From: Albimonas sp963816545
GTDB taxonomy: Bacteria; Pseudomonadota; Alphaproteobacteria; Rhodobacterales; Rhodobacteraceae
Length of the DNA stretch: 64,000 bases
Direction of reading: 5' to 3'
NCBI GenBank assembly: GCA_963816545.1
Contig: CAWFLE010000020.1
Span: 62,001-126,000 of the forward strand
Program-made: the position numbers and the translations under genes
Part shown: positions 36,606 to 45,384 of the stretch, piece after piece
Layout of the letters: each line of letters opens with the position of its first letter
How positions within the stretch are numbered: the first letter of the stretch is position 1
The notes under the pieces: model-generated
What the model saw: only the letters and a program-made list of their open reading frames with translations
Told to the model about the DNA's origin: nothing
Databases searched by the model: none

Positions 36606-38004
36606 GATCATGTCCCGGGGCGTGGTGTAGGAGCGCCGGCCCTCGGAGAGAGATCCGAGGCTGATCAGGACGCCACGGCGGGCAGCCTGACTGTGGGAGT
36701 GTCGGTGACGCGGGCGAGGCTTTCAAGCGACATGTACCGGCGCGCCACGGCCCATTCGTCGTTGGTCTCCAGCATCAGCGCGCCAACGAGCCGGACGATG
36801 GCCTCATCGTTCGGGAAGATGCCGACGACGTCTGACCGCCGCTTGACCTCGCGGTTGACGCGCTCGAGTGGGGTCGTCGACGCGATCTGAGCCCAATGCT
36901 CGCGAGGGAAGGACATGTAGGCCAGGACCTCGTCGCGGGAGGCGTCCATGAAGGCGCCGAGCTTCTCGTTCTTCTCGCGCGGCGCGTCGGCTACGGCGTC
37001 CCCCTGGGCTTCCGCACCTTCCTTGTTCTCCTGCGCGAAGATGGTCTTCAGCATCGCCGCGACCGCAGTGCGCTGCTTGGCCGGGGCGTGCGCCAACGCG
37101 TTCCGCATCCAGTGGATCCGGCGCCTCTGACGGGTCGCGTTGAACACTCGCCGCGCGGCCGCCCGCAGGCCCTTGTGGTCGTCGGCGATCACCAGCTTCA
37201 CGCCGCGCAGTCCGCGATCGGCGAGGGAGCGCAGGAAATCGGTCCAGAAGGTCTCGGCTTCCGAGGGCCCCGTGGCGACGCCCAGCCCCTCGCGCTTGCC
37301 GTCCTCGTTCACCGCCACAGCGATTATCGCCGCGCGGCTGACGATGCGCCCGCCCTCGCGGACCTCGAGGTAGGTGGCATCCAGCCAGAGATAGGGCCAC
37401 GCCCCCTCCAGGGGACGGGTGAGGAAGGCATTCACCCGCTCGTCGATCTCGACGCAGAGGCGGCTGACCTGGGACTTCGACAGGCCGCCCGCGCCCATGG
37501 CCTTCACCAGATCGTCCACGGAGCGGGTCGAAACGCCGTGGACGCAGGCCTCCTGTATCACCGCGACGAGCGCCTTCTCGGCCGTGCGGCGCGGCTCGAG
37601 GAAACTGGGGAAGTAGCTGCCCTTGCGCAGCTTCGGGATCTCCAGCGCGATCCGTCCGGCGCGGGCGTCCCAGTCGCGATCACGGTATCCGTTCCGCTGG
37701 ACCTCGCGCAGGGGCGACCGCGCGCCCTTCGATGCGCCCGTCCGCGCCTCGACTTCCAGCTCCATGATCCGCTCGGCCGCAAAGGCCAGCATCTCGCGCA
37801 CGAGATCGCCATCGGCCTGCTTCTCAACCAGCTCGACCAGCGCCATTCTCTCATCGGTCATCGTCGTCTCCGTTCAGGTTCCAGGTCTTGCAACCCGAAC
37901 CTTCTCCGAAGACCGGCGATGGCCGCCAGCGTCACCCCAGGCCGCGCGCTGCGCTACGCCAGGGGCTCCGCGCGCGGCCTCCTACACCACCACCTGGGAC
38001 ACAG
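36606..38004 (-). mobile_element. IS256-family element, copy B
   Basis: Identical in structure to copy A, with only a few scattered base differences. It is flanked by an exact 8-bp repeat CCGGCCTC at 36598-36605 and 38005-38012. This differs from the repeat flanking copy A, so the copies arose by separate insertions. It has the same orientation as copy A, 20.85 kb away. Confidence 0.92.
36665..37861 (-). CDS. IS256-family transposase, full length (copy B)
   Basis: A 398-residue transposase. DDE landmarks: LWLDATYLEVREGGRI, IAVAVNEDGKREGLGV, VKLVIADDHKGLRAAARR, HWMRNALAHAPAKQRTAV and STTPLERVNREVKRRSDVVG. The N-terminal segment LVREMLAFAAERIMELEVEA is intact, unlike copy A where codon 55 is a stop. 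This is the likely source of transposase for both copies. Confidence 0.92.
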   Translation of the reverse strand: MTDERMALVELVEKQADGDLVREMLAFAAERIMELEVEARTGASKGARSPLREVQRNGYRDRDWDARAGRIALEIPKLRKGSYFPSFLEPRRTAEKALVAVIQEACVHGVSTRSVDDLVKAMGAGGLSKSQVSRLCVEIDERVNAFLTRPLEGAWPYLWLDATYLEVREGGRIVSRAAIIAVAVNEDGKREGLGVATGPSEAETFWTDFLRSLADRGLRGVKLVIADDHKGLRAAARRVFNATRQRRRIHWMRNALAHAPAKQRTAVAAMLKTIFAQENKEGAEAQGDAVADAPREKNEKLGAFMDASRDEVLAYMSFPREHWAQIASTTPLERVNREVKRRSDVVGIFPNDEAIVRLVGALMLETNDEWAVARRYMSLESLARVTDTPTVRLPAVAS

Positions 38005-38012
38005 CCGGCCTC

Positions 38013-38760
38013 TTCGGCGGACACCTGGCGGACACGACAAAAAACACCTTAGCGGGGTTAGCCACTAAACCGTTGATCTTGCTAATTGCGGGGGCCTGAT
38101 CTCATCGAGATCTGCCTCTTGGCCCGTGCATCGAACCACCGCCCTCGGATGTGTCTAAGGTTCGACAGTAATTGCGGAGGCACTGGCCTTTTCCGAACAA
38201 GCCGTCATCCCTGCCAAAGGTCTCGGACGCACCGCCAGTTCTCGCGCTCCGGCCGAGACCGTCGGCTGCAACATGAAGCGGATGCCGCGGGGCCGCTTGA
38301 CAGGACGCTCGGGGCAAAGAAGGGAGGGGGCGCGTTTTTTTGGTCGTAGCTTCGGCAAGGGGAGTCGCGCCCCGCTGTAGTGAGGGTTGAAGAGAGCGGC
38401 CGTCGACCAGTAGCGGCTTTCACCGCAGATTAGCCGCTTCAGGGCCTCCGCCATCGTCCCCGCCAGCGGCTCGCCAGCAAGGACGATGATGCATGCGCCC
38501 GCGATGCGGCCGGCCGCGTGGTGACTCGGCGCAGCTTTCGCTGCGACCTCGTCCCCTGTAGAGAGGATCAGCCAGAGATCCTGAATAGAGGCGGGACTCT
38601 GAAATCGGTGGAACGGGAAGGCAGGCCGGCGACAGGGCTCGACGCGCTTTCGAGGCAACCTGGTCTTGCCGCCGGTTCTTCCTCTTGTCCTGCGCTCCGG
38701 GCGTGCTGGCGCAGACAGGCTCGCGCTGCTGTCAGCTTCGCGCAGCCGTCGCGAGGAACC
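38013..38760. other. About 750 bases with no recognised gene
   Basis: It contains a less GC-rich patch near 38030-38100 and a T-run near 38335. Long open frames exist on both strands (for example a 203-codon one on the minus strand between 38155 and 38766), but I recognise none, and their composition looks like chance open reading in GC-rich DNA. It may hold the promoter of the channel gene downstream. Confidence 0.35.
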
Positions 38761-39678
38761 ATGCATCGCTCTCGCCGTTGGTCATGGCGGCTTCCTGAAA
38801 GCGGCGAGAAAGGGACGGAAAAGTTGGCTCGTCGCAGCCCTCCTCAAGAAGACGATCTTCTTCGCAAGGCGTCTGAGGAGCAGTCCGTGGAAGAAGCGGC
38901 GCTGCTCTCGTCAAAGCTCGTTTACGAGGTAATCCGCCGGGACGGGCTCGAAGAGCTCAAGAGAACCGAACGCTCCCTGTTCTGGTCCGGGGCCAGCGCT
39001 GGGATCTTCATCAGCTTCTCCGTGGTCGGCGAGGCCGTGCTGCGCGCCCACCTGCCAAGTTCAGGATGGTCGTACCTGGTTGAAAACCTCGGGTACACTC
39101 TCGGCTTCCTCATCGTGATCCACGGCCGGATGCAATTGTTCACTGAGAACACGATCACGACCGTGCTTCCGCTCATGAGGAATCCAACCTTGGCGATGTT
39201 CGCTTCGGTAGCGCGGCTATGGTGTTTGGTCTTGTTGGCAAACGTCGTCGGCGCATTCGTCGCAGCCACTTTCCTCGCATATGCCGGCGGAGTCCCCGAG
39301 GCCCTTCTCTCCACCATCGGCGAACTCTCCCGTCATGCGACTGGGATGGAAGCCGGCGTCGGCTTCGCACGTGCAATTCCCGCCGGGCTGTTGCTTGCGG
39401 CGATCGTGTGGATGATTCCGCAGTTGGAAAGCGGACATGTGGCCGTCGTCATCATCTTCACCTGGCTTATCGCCGCGGGAGACTTTGCACACGTCGTCGC
39501 GGGCTCGGTCGAAATGGCGTACCTGCTGGTCCTGGGCGAGCTTTCCATTGCCGACGCTGTCTTTCGGTTCTTCTTGCCGGTGCTGGCAGGCAACGTGGTC
39601 GGCGGAACCGCCCTCTTCGCCATGATGGTCTGGGGCCAGGTCAAGGACGAGGTGACTGAGGAGGCGTCAGATCGCTGA
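38761..39678 (+). CDS. Formate/nitrite transporter (FNT) family channel, YfdC-like
   Basis: A protein of about 305 residues with a hydrophilic N-terminus and six membrane helices in the FNT arrangement: ERSLFWSGASAGIFISFSVV, VENLGYTLGFLIVIHGRMQL, FTENTITTVLPLM, then LLANVVGAFVAATFLAYAG, later GDFAHVVAGSVEMAYLL and VLAGNVVGGTALFAMMVWG. FTENTITTVLP is the conserved re-entrant loop region and GDFAHVVAGS the conserved helix end. The long charged N-terminus resembles YfdC rather than FocA. The ATG at 38761 follows GAGGA, but a GTG at 38886 is possible. Substrate unknown, probably a small anion. It stands alone between IS elements. Confidence 0.8.
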   Translation: MHRSRRWSWRLPESGEKGTEKLARRSPPQEDDLLRKASEEQSVEEAALLSSKLVYEVIRRDGLEELKRTERSLFWSGASAGIFISFSVVGEAVLRAHLPSSGWSYLVENLGYTLGFLIVIHGRMQLFTENTITTVLPLMRNPTLAMFASVARLWCLVLLANVVGAFVAATFLAYAGGVPEALLSTIGELSRHATGMEAGVGFARAIPAGLLLAAIVWMIPQLESGHVAVVIIFTWLIAAGDFAHVVAGSVEMAYLLVLGELSIADAVFRFFLPVLAGNVVGGTALFAMMVWGQVKDEVTEEASDR

Positions 39679-39786
39679 CGATCCGCCGCGCCGCCTGTTC
39701 CTGAGCCAAGCAGGGGAATGGAGGCCGGAGGAGGGGGGCGGCTGGCGGAGGGCCTTCCAGGCTTTCGGGCATCGCCAGCCGGCTAC

Positions 39787-39803
39787 GCAGCACCTGGTGC
39801 TGC
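39787..39803. terminator. Perfect palindrome downstream of the FNT gene
   Basis: GCAGCACC and GGTGCTGC flank a single T, 108 bases after the FNT stop codon. It could form a hairpin when transcribed and act as a terminator, but no T-tract follows. Confidence 0.25.
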
Positions 39804-39932
39804 CCTGACCGGCGAAAAGCTTTGCTCCTCACCTGAAGTTGCGGTGGAACTTCCGGTGTCAACGGCACCGACCACGTCGGCCACTGGGGCGCTGTAGGAA
39901 CCGGCCTCTTCGCTTTCGATCTTATTGGGTGA

Positions 39933-40307
39933 TCAGGCGGGAGGCTTGCGCGAGCGGCTCTGGGCGAGACGGTAGGACGGTCCGTTCACCTCCAGGATGT
40001 GGACGTGGTGGGTGAGGCGGTCGAGCAGCGCACCGGTTAGGCGTTCGTCGCCGAAGGTTGCCGTCCACTCATCGAAGGGCAGGTTCGAGGTAATGATCGT
40101 GGCGCCGCGCTCGTAGCGCTGGCTGATCAGCTCGAACAGCAGCTCGGCGCCGGTGCGCGACAGCGGCACGAAGCCCAGTTCGTCGATTATCAGCAGCTCA
40201 TAGCTGGCGAGGGTCTTTTGCAGGCGCATCAGCCGCTTCTCGTCCTGCGCCTCGATCATCTCGTGCACGGTGGCGGCGGCGGTGGCGAAGCGGGTCTTCA
40301 CGCCACG
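39933..40307 (-). pseudogene. IS21-family istB, C-terminal part only
   Basis: The minus strand reads VKTRFATAAATVHEMIEAQ, then Walker B LLIIDELGFVPLSRTGAEL, TIITSNLPFDEWTATFGDER and ALLDRLTHHVHILEVNGPSY. This is the C-terminal half of the IstB ATPase. It is cut at its 5' side exactly where an IS3-type element begins at 40308; the N-terminal half with Walker A is not recognisable on the far side of that element. Confidence 0.85.
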
Positions 40308-40464
40308 TGACCCTGCCCCCGCGGATGCTCCCGAATTTGGGTTAGGCTGTTCTCCTGAGAAGGAGAGACGCAGATGCGCAAGAGCCGTTTGTAAGCGCGA
40401 CGCCGACCACCTCCTGCCGCTTCTGATCTGAGCGAGCCATTCTGCGTGCGGATGAGCGCGGGAG

Positions 40465-40908
40465 GTGTTGGCTTTGGAACGAGACGGCGAAGAGGGCGTC
40501 CATTTGGGCGGTTCGTCGGGCGGTGGGATTTCGCGGCTGGAGGTGATCGAGGGGCCGACTGGGCGTCGGCGGCGGACGAAGGCGGAGCGGGCGCGGATCG
40601 CGGCGGAGAGCTTGATGCCCGGAGCCAAGGTGGCTGATGTCGCCCGCAGGCATGGCACGACGCGCTGGCAGGTTTACGACTGGCGCAGAAAGCTGCGGAT
40701 GGGTGAACTGGTCGTGCCCGCGAGCGTAGCGGCATTGCCGATGTTCGCGGAACTCGTCGTCGAAAGCGCGGCAGCGGAGGCGCCCTTGGCCCACGCGACG
40801 TCCGGCGTGGAGATCGTCGTCGGCGATGTCGTGATCCGCGTCGGGTCCGGCGTCGAGGAGGGGCTGTTGATGCGGACGATCCGGGCAGCGCGGGCGGCGG
40901 CATCGTGA
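40465..40908 (+). CDS. IS66 accessory protein TnpA
   Basis: A protein of up to 147 residues with a helix-turn-helix segment SLMPGAKVADVARRHGTTRW and QVYDWRRKLR, typical of IS66 TnpA. The start is uncertain (GTG at 40465 or TTG at 40468). It overlaps tnpB by four bases. The role is not well understood; it is needed for IS66 transposition. Confidence 0.8.
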   Translation: MLALERDGEEGVHLGGSSGGGISRLEVIEGPTGRRRRTKAERARIAAESLMPGAKVADVARRHGTTRWQVYDWRRKLRMGELVVPASVAALPMFAELVVESAAAEAPLAHATSGVEIVVGDVVIRVGSGVEEGLLMRTIRAARAAAS

Positions 40909-41258
40909 TCGGCCAAGGTGGGGCGGGGAAGGTCTTCGTGGCGACGCGGCCGGTGGACTTCCGGAAGGGGATCGACGGGCTGGCGCTGGCGGTGCAGGAG
41001 ATGTTCGGGCTCGATCCGTTCTGCGGCGCCGTCTTCGTGTTCCGCTCGAAAGGGGCGGATCGCATCAAGCTGCTGGTCTGGGACCAGACCGGGATGGTGC
41101 TCGTTCACAAGCGCCTGGAAGGCGGCAAGTTCGTCTGGCCTCGGGTGCGGGACGGGGTGATGCGGATGTCGTCGGCGCAGTTGGCGGCGCTGTTCGAGGG
41201 ACTGGACTGGCGGCTGGTGAGACCGGAGCGGGCGCGGCGTCCGCAGGCAGCCGGGTGA
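40905..41258 (+). CDS. IS66 accessory protein TnpB
   Basis: A 117-residue protein with the conserved ATRPVDFRKGIDGLALAVQE, FVFRSKGADRIKLLVWDQTG and LEGGKFVWPR segments. It starts at GTG 40905, overlapping the tnpA stop as GTGA. TnpB is the best-conserved IS66 accessory protein. Confidence 0.9.
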   Translation: MIGQGGAGKVFVATRPVDFRKGIDGLALAVQEMFGLDPFCGAVFVFRSKGADRIKLLVWDQTGMVLVHKRLEGGKFVWPRVRDGVMRMSSAQLAALFEGLDWRLVRPERARRPQAAG

Positions 41259-41319
41259 TCATGGGGCAAGCCGCTGTTTTTGCTGGCCGGAACCGGTCCA
41301 GAGTGATTTAATCCTGCGC

Positions 41320-42885
41320 ATGGACGCCGATGCCCTCAGCCGCGAGAACGCCCATCTGAAGGTCCGCCTGGCTCAGGTCGAGGCGGCGCTGGCCGAGGTG
41401 CAGGAGGCCAATCGTCGGCTGGAGGACATCCTGCGCACCTCGCAGCGCGCTCAGTTCGGCAAGCGCTCCGAGAAGCTGTCGCCCGACCAGTTCAACCTGC
41501 CGCTGGAGGATGCCGAACTGGCCCAGGGCGTGCTCGAGGCCGCGCAGGAGAAGGCTGAGGCGGCGCTGCAACGTGCGCGCGGGGAGACGCCCCGGAAGCC
41601 GGCGCGCAACCGTGGTCATCTGCCGGCGCATCTGCCCCGGATCGAGCGGGTGATCGAGCCCGTCAGCATCCTCTGCCCCTGCGGCTGCGGCGAGATGGCC
41701 CGGATCGGGGAAGATGTCTCCGAACGGCTCGACGTGATCCCGGCGCAGTTCCAGGTGCTGGCGACGCGGCGCCCGCGATACGCCTGCCGCCGCTGTTCGC
41801 AGGCCGTGGCGCAGGCGCATGCCCCCGAACATGTCGTGCCGGGCGGGCTGCCGACCGAGCGGCTGATCGCATGGATCATCGTCTCGAAGTTCGGAGACCA
41901 CCTGCCATTTTACCGGCAGTCCGGGATCTTCGAGCGGCAGGGGCTCCACCTCGACCGCGGCACGCTCGGCAACTGGGTCGGCCGCGCCTGTTTCCATCTG
42001 ATGCCGGTCATCGAGCACATGCGCGCCCATCTGCGCGGCGCCGACCGCATCTTCGTCGACGAGACCCGCGCGCCGGTGCTGGACCCGGGCCGGAAGGTCA
42101 CCAAGAGCGGCTACTTCTGGGCCGTCGTATCCGACGACCGCGGCCATGGCGGCGCCGGCCCGCCCATCGTGCTGTTCCATTACGCTCCCGGCCGGGGGAA
42201 AGAGCACCCGCTGAAGTTCCTTGCCGGATACCGCGGCCGGTTCCTGCAATGCGACGCCTACCAGTCCTACAACGCGCTGACCCAAATCGCGCGCGACAGC
42301 AGTCCATGGCAGCTGGTCTATTGCTGGACCCATGTCCGCCGCCGCTTAGTGAAGCGCTTCGAGAACGAGGGCTCGCCCATCGCCGAGGAGATGCTGCGCC
42401 AGATCGCTGCCCTCTATGGGGTCGAGAAGACCGTGCGCGGCAGGGATGCGGCCATCCGGCTGGCCGCCCGGCGCGACCATTCCGCCCCCATCATCGCCGC
42501 GCTCAAGCCGTGGCTGGAGACCCAGCTGTCGCGCATCCCGCAGAAATCCCAGCTGGCCGAGGACATCCGCTACACCCTCGCCCACTGGCTCGGCCTGATC
42601 CGCTTCCTCGACAACGGCGCCCTCGAACTCGACACCAACGCGGTCGAGAACCAGATCCGCCCGATCGCGCTGACAAGGAAGAACGCCCTATTCGCCGGCA
42701 ACGAAGTCGGCGCCGAGAACTGGGCCATGCTCGCCTCGCTCGTCGCAACCTGCAAGCTGTCGGGCGTGAACCCCGTCGACCACCTCGCCGACATCCTCCG
42801 CGCCATTCTCGATGGTCACCCGAAATCCGCCATCGAAGACCTCATGCCTTGGCAATACGCGCAGCCGTCAAGCCTCGCCGCATAG
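41320..42885 (+). CDS. IS66 transposase TnpC
   Basis: A 521-residue transposase: an N-terminal coiled coil (about 1-45), a zinc-finger-like CPCGCGEM segment, and the DDE domain with IFVDETRAPVLDPG, LQCDAYQSYNALTQIA, CWTHVRRRLVKRFENEG and AVENQIRPIALTRKNALFAG. No interruption is seen, so the element is potentially active. Confidence 0.92.
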   Translation: MDADALSRENAHLKVRLAQVEAALAEVQEANRRLEDILRTSQRAQFGKRSEKLSPDQFNLPLEDAELAQGVLEAAQEKAEAALQRARGETPRKPARNRGHLPAHLPRIERVIEPVSILCPCGCGEMARIGEDVSERLDVIPAQFQVLATRRPRYACRRCSQAVAQAHAPEHVVPGGLPTERLIAWIIVSKFGDHLPFYRQSGIFERQGLHLDRGTLGNWVGRACFHLMPVIEHMRAHLRGADRIFVDETRAPVLDPGRKVTKSGYFWAVVSDDRGHGGAGPPIVLFHYAPGRGKEHPLKFLAGYRGRFLQCDAYQSYNALTQIARDSSPWQLVYCWTHVRRRLVKRFENEGSPIAEEMLRQIAALYGVEKTVRGRDAAIRLAARRDHSAPIIAALKPWLETQLSRIPQKSQLAEDIRYTLAHWLGLIRFLDNGALELDTNAVENQIRPIALTRKNALFAGNEVGAENWAMLASLVATCKLSGVNPVDHLADILRAILDGHPKSAIEDLMPWQYAQPSSLAA

Positions 42886-42905
42886 GGCCGCGCCGTCGCG
42901 CTTAC

Positions 42906-43280
42906 CCTACGGCCGCTATGGCTACCGGATGGTGACGCGGATGCTGAACAACGCTGGCTGGCATGTGAACCACAAGCGGGTCGAGAGGATCTGGCGGCGT
43001 GAAGGGCTCAAAGTTCCGCGCAAGCAGCCGAAGAAAGGCCGCCTGTGGCTAAACGACGGCTCCTGCGTCCGGCTTCGGCCGGAGCCGCCGAACCATGTCT
43101 GGTCCTACGATTTAGTCCAGGACCGGACCCACGACGGTCGTGTCTACCGCACGCTCAACATCATCGACGAGTTCACCAGAGAGGCGCTGATGATCCGGGT
43201 TGATCGCAAGCTGAACTCCGTCGACGTGGTAGACGCCCTCACGGACCTCTGCATCCTGCGAGGTCCGCCGGCCTTCGTGC
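42906..43280 (+). pseudogene. IS3-family orfB fragment, N-terminal and central part
   Basis: The frame reads LPYGRYGYRMVTRMLNNAGW, HVNHKRVERIWRREGLKVP, NDGSCVRLRPEPPNHVWSYD, GRVYRTLNIIDEFTREALMI and VDALTDLCILRGPPAFVRS, then stops matching. The first catalytic Asp is in VWSYDLVQ. It is bounded by the IS66 right end and the IS110 element. Confidence 0.85.
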
Positions 43281-44880
43281 GGTCAGCGCCAACGTCCTAT
43301 GTCGGCAGGAGCAGGGGGAGCGGGGGCGAGAGATCTCTTCGCGCCGAAGCGTTCCGGCGCGGCTTTCAGCGCGATCCAAGCGGCTTCCGCCGTCAAGGAA
43401 GCGGTCTCGACCATAGCAAACCCGGGGTCCGGCCGAGCGGCCCCGACCGTCCTCAACACGAGATCCAGATCCAGGCGGAAGACCCGAACATTATCTACGG
43501 GATCGCGAGGCGTCCCGACGGCTCTGTCAGAGAGGGGTCCTCCCGCCTGGCGCCGCCCCTTCGAAGAAGGGACGGTGGTCGACGCCGCGTTTGACGACCG
43601 CGTGCGCGGTGCGCGCCATCTTGGCGGCGATCGCGGTGAGCGCCTTTCGGCGGAGATCAGCGTTGTCCCGGTCCCGCGCGATGTACCGCTCGAACTTGGA
43701 TCTGAAGCTGTTGTCGCGTTGGCGGATCGCGATCTGCCCGGCCATCCAGAAGGCCCGGCGCAGGCGCGCGTTCCCGAACTTGGAGAGCTTCGTCTGACCG
43801 CGGAACTGGCCGGACTGCTGGGTCGAGAGATCGAGGCCGCAGCACTTCAGGAACTGGCGATGATGGGCGAAGCGTCGAAGATCGCCAGCCTCCGCGAGGA
43901 TGGTCAGCGCGTTGATCGGCCCGACGCCGGGGATGGTGCGGAGCAGCCGGTAGTGCCGATCGTCCGCGAGCATGGCTTCCGCCCGCCGCTCGATCTCGTT
44001 GCGCTGCCGGATCAGGCTTCGGCCCTCGGCGGGCGCCATGCGGAACATGACGACGGCGTCGGAGGATGGGTCGACCGGCAGGCCGATCGACGCCTGCGCC
44101 GTCTCGTGGATATCCGAGAGCAGGCGGTGCTTGGACACCTTGCGCCCCGCCACCTCCCAGGCGGCCGCTATGAAGGCGTCCTTCTCGTGCGCGGTGATCA
44201 TCGCCGGGACCGGGAACATCTCGAGGAAGGCGAGGAACCAGTCGCTGCGGGCATTGCCGCGGAACCGCTCGGCCTCGGGGAAGTAGAGCGGCAGGTAGTG
44301 GGTGAGGAGCCGATGCCAGAGCTCGGTCTTCGCCTTCGAGATCGCCTCGTGGGTCTTCGAGAGCTCCTGGATGTCGACGAGCCCATGCGCGAGCGGATCG
44401 CAGCAGCGCTGGACATGTCCGATCCGCAGCATGTGCAGGATGATCCGGGCATCCTTCGGATCGTTCTTGTCCCAGCCGCCCGTGATCGCCTCGCGGGTGC
44501 GCGCAAGGGCGAGCGAGGAGATCAGCCTCAGGTCGACGCCCTCGGAGAGCAGCCGGTGCGCCAGCGGCCGATGGTAGTTGCCGGTCGCCTCGAAGCCGGC
44601 GACGACGGGAGCTTCGAACGCCGCGAGCGTCTCCACCAGACGGTCGTGGTCAGCCCGCGTGTTCAGCACCGTGAGGCGCCGTCGGCGGACCCGTCCGGGC
44701 GCCTCGATCAGGATCTCGTTGCGGTGCTTGGCGATGTCGATCGCTACCAGGACGGCGTGTTCGGGCATATTCTTGGCCAAGGTCATGGTCGGTCTCCTCT
44801 GCGGTGGCGTCTGGCCACATCACCGTAAGAGACCTCGAGCCCCGCCATGGCCGACTGCTGCGCTGCGTGGGGGCTACGCA
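43281..44880 (-). mobile_element. IS110-family element inserted in an IS3 remnant
   Basis: Similarity to the IS3 orfB ends near 43281 and an OrfB core resumes near 44900. Between lie an intact IS110 transposase and about 250 bases of non-coding flank on its 3' side. IS110 elements usually have no terminal inverted repeats and make no target duplications, so the exact ends are approximate. Confidence 0.75.
43527..44786 (-). CDS. IS110-family DEDD transposase, full length
   Basis: A 419-residue transposase with the N-terminal RuvC-like DEDD site (VAIDIAKHRNEILIEA, VVAGFEATGNYHRPLAH, WDKNDPKDARIILHMLRIG) and the C-terminal Tnp20 domain (LLRTIPGVGPINALTILAEA, FLKCCGLDLSTQQSGQFRG). GGAG precedes the ATG by seven bases. 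IS110 enzymes can use a non-coding bridge RNA from the element's flank; the flanks here were not analysed for one. Confidence 0.92.
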   Translation of the reverse strand: MTLAKNMPEHAVLVAIDIAKHRNEILIEAPGRVRRRRLTVLNTRADHDRLVETLAAFEAPVVAGFEATGNYHRPLAHRLLSEGVDLRLISSLALARTREAITGGWDKNDPKDARIILHMLRIGHVQRCCDPLAHGLVDIQELSKTHEAISKAKTELWHRLLTHYLPLYFPEAERFRGNARSDWFLAFLEMFPVPAMITAHEKDAFIAAAWEVAGRKVSKHRLLSDIHETAQASIGLPVDPSSDAVVMFRMAPAEGRSLIRQRNEIERRAEAMLADDRHYRLLRTIPGVGPINALTILAEAGDLRRFAHHRQFLKCCGLDLSTQQSGQFRGQTKLSKFGNARLRRAFWMAGQIAIRQRDNSFRSKFERYIARDRDNADLRRKALTAIAAKMARTAHAVVKRGVDHRPFFEGAAPGGRTPL

Positions 44881-45227
44881 GCCGGCCATGGCCTCCTCAA
44901 CCGACCGCTTCCCGATGTGCTACGGCACGGAGCTCACCTCGAACGCCATGCTGACCTGGGCCTCGGACATGGGCATCGAGTGGCGCCTTCATCGCCCCCG
45001 GCAAGCCGATGCAGAACGGCTTCGCCGAGAGCTTCAACGGCAGGCTCAGGGACGAGTGCCTCAACGAACATCTCTTCCGCGGCCTGACGGATGCGCGGCG
45101 GATCCTCGAAGTCTGGCGGGCCGACTACAACCACGCCCGCCCTCACACCAGCCTCGGCGGCCTCACGCCGAGGGAGTTCGCAACCCGGTCCATGGAGGGC
45201 CAGACCGAGAACAACGCCAACTTATGA
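44881..45227 (+). pseudogene. IS3-family orfB fragment, C-terminal part
   Basis: Across two frames it reads YGTELTSNAMLTWASDMGIE, then MQNGFAESFNGRLRDECLN, HLFRGLTDARRILEVWRADY and NHARPHTSLGGLTPREFATR. These are the last catalytic Asp region, the Glu and the C-terminus of an IS3 OrfB. The style (GTELTS, LGGLTP) differs from the N-terminal fragment at 42906, so the two may come from different IS3 elements. Confidence 0.8.
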
Positions 45228-45306
45228 GCGAGGGCACAGCGGGGGCAGGGTCACACGCAGACGTCTGAGATCGCCGCTTCACCGTCATCGTCCATTGCCT
45301 GTTGAA

Positions 45307-45322
45307 TCTAACGGTCATTAGA
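45307..45322. promoter_or_regulatory. Candidate operator upstream of the PaaK-like ligase
   Basis: TCTAACGGTCATTAGA has inverted arms TCTAA and TTAGA and lies 62 bases before the ligase start codon, in the otherwise empty gap between IS3 and the gene. It matches 11 of 16 bases of the site at 46904-46919 in front of the second ligase (shared AACGGT and TTAGA). A TetR-family regulator of fatty or aromatic acid genes would fit, but no regulator gene is in the window. Confidence 0.45.
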
Positions 45323-45384
45323 AAGATCATCTTCGCTACGTCAACAAGCGCCGAGCAAGAGCGCCCCGCGGGAGGATTCGCCCC

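Larger units (their letters stand above)
40391..42905 (+). mobile_element. IS66-family element, apparently complete
   Basis: A 2515-bp element with terminal repeats GTAAGCGCGACGCCGACC on the left and, on the complement of the right end, GTAAGCGCGACGGCGCGGCC. It encodes the usual three proteins TnpA, TnpB and TnpC. The 8 bases on each side differ (AGCCGTTT and CCTACGGC), so no target duplication remains. The host IS3 also lacks the segment between its sixth orfA codon and the middle of orfB, which points to a deletion or recombination here. Confidence 0.9.
40308..45253 (+). mobile_element. IS3-family element, broken by nested IS66 and IS110 insertions
   Basis: Outer ends carry perfect 15-bp inverted repeats, TGACCCTGCCCCCGC at 40308 and its complement ending at 45253. 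The direct repeat CACG occurs on both sides (40304-40307 and 45254-45257). Inside, orfA starts at 40373 (ATGCGCAAGAGCCG) and is interrupted after six codons by an IS66 element. Part of an orfB follows it, then an IS110 element, then the C-terminal part of an orfB. Confidence 0.8.

Noticed and set aside
38030..38100. Possible tRNA or recombination attachment site in an AT-richer patch
   Set aside because: No cloverleaf arms could be formed and no matching repeat was found elsewhere in the window.
38155..38766. 203-codon minus-strand frame in the empty stretch beside the FNT gene
   Set aside because: No recognisable domain, no convincing ribosome binding site, and it overlaps other open frames on the opposite strand.
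35741..40307. A single IS21 element with istA at 35741 and istB at 39933
   Set aside because: The two fragments are on opposite strands, whereas istA and istB are co-directional, so they come from different elements or were rearranged.
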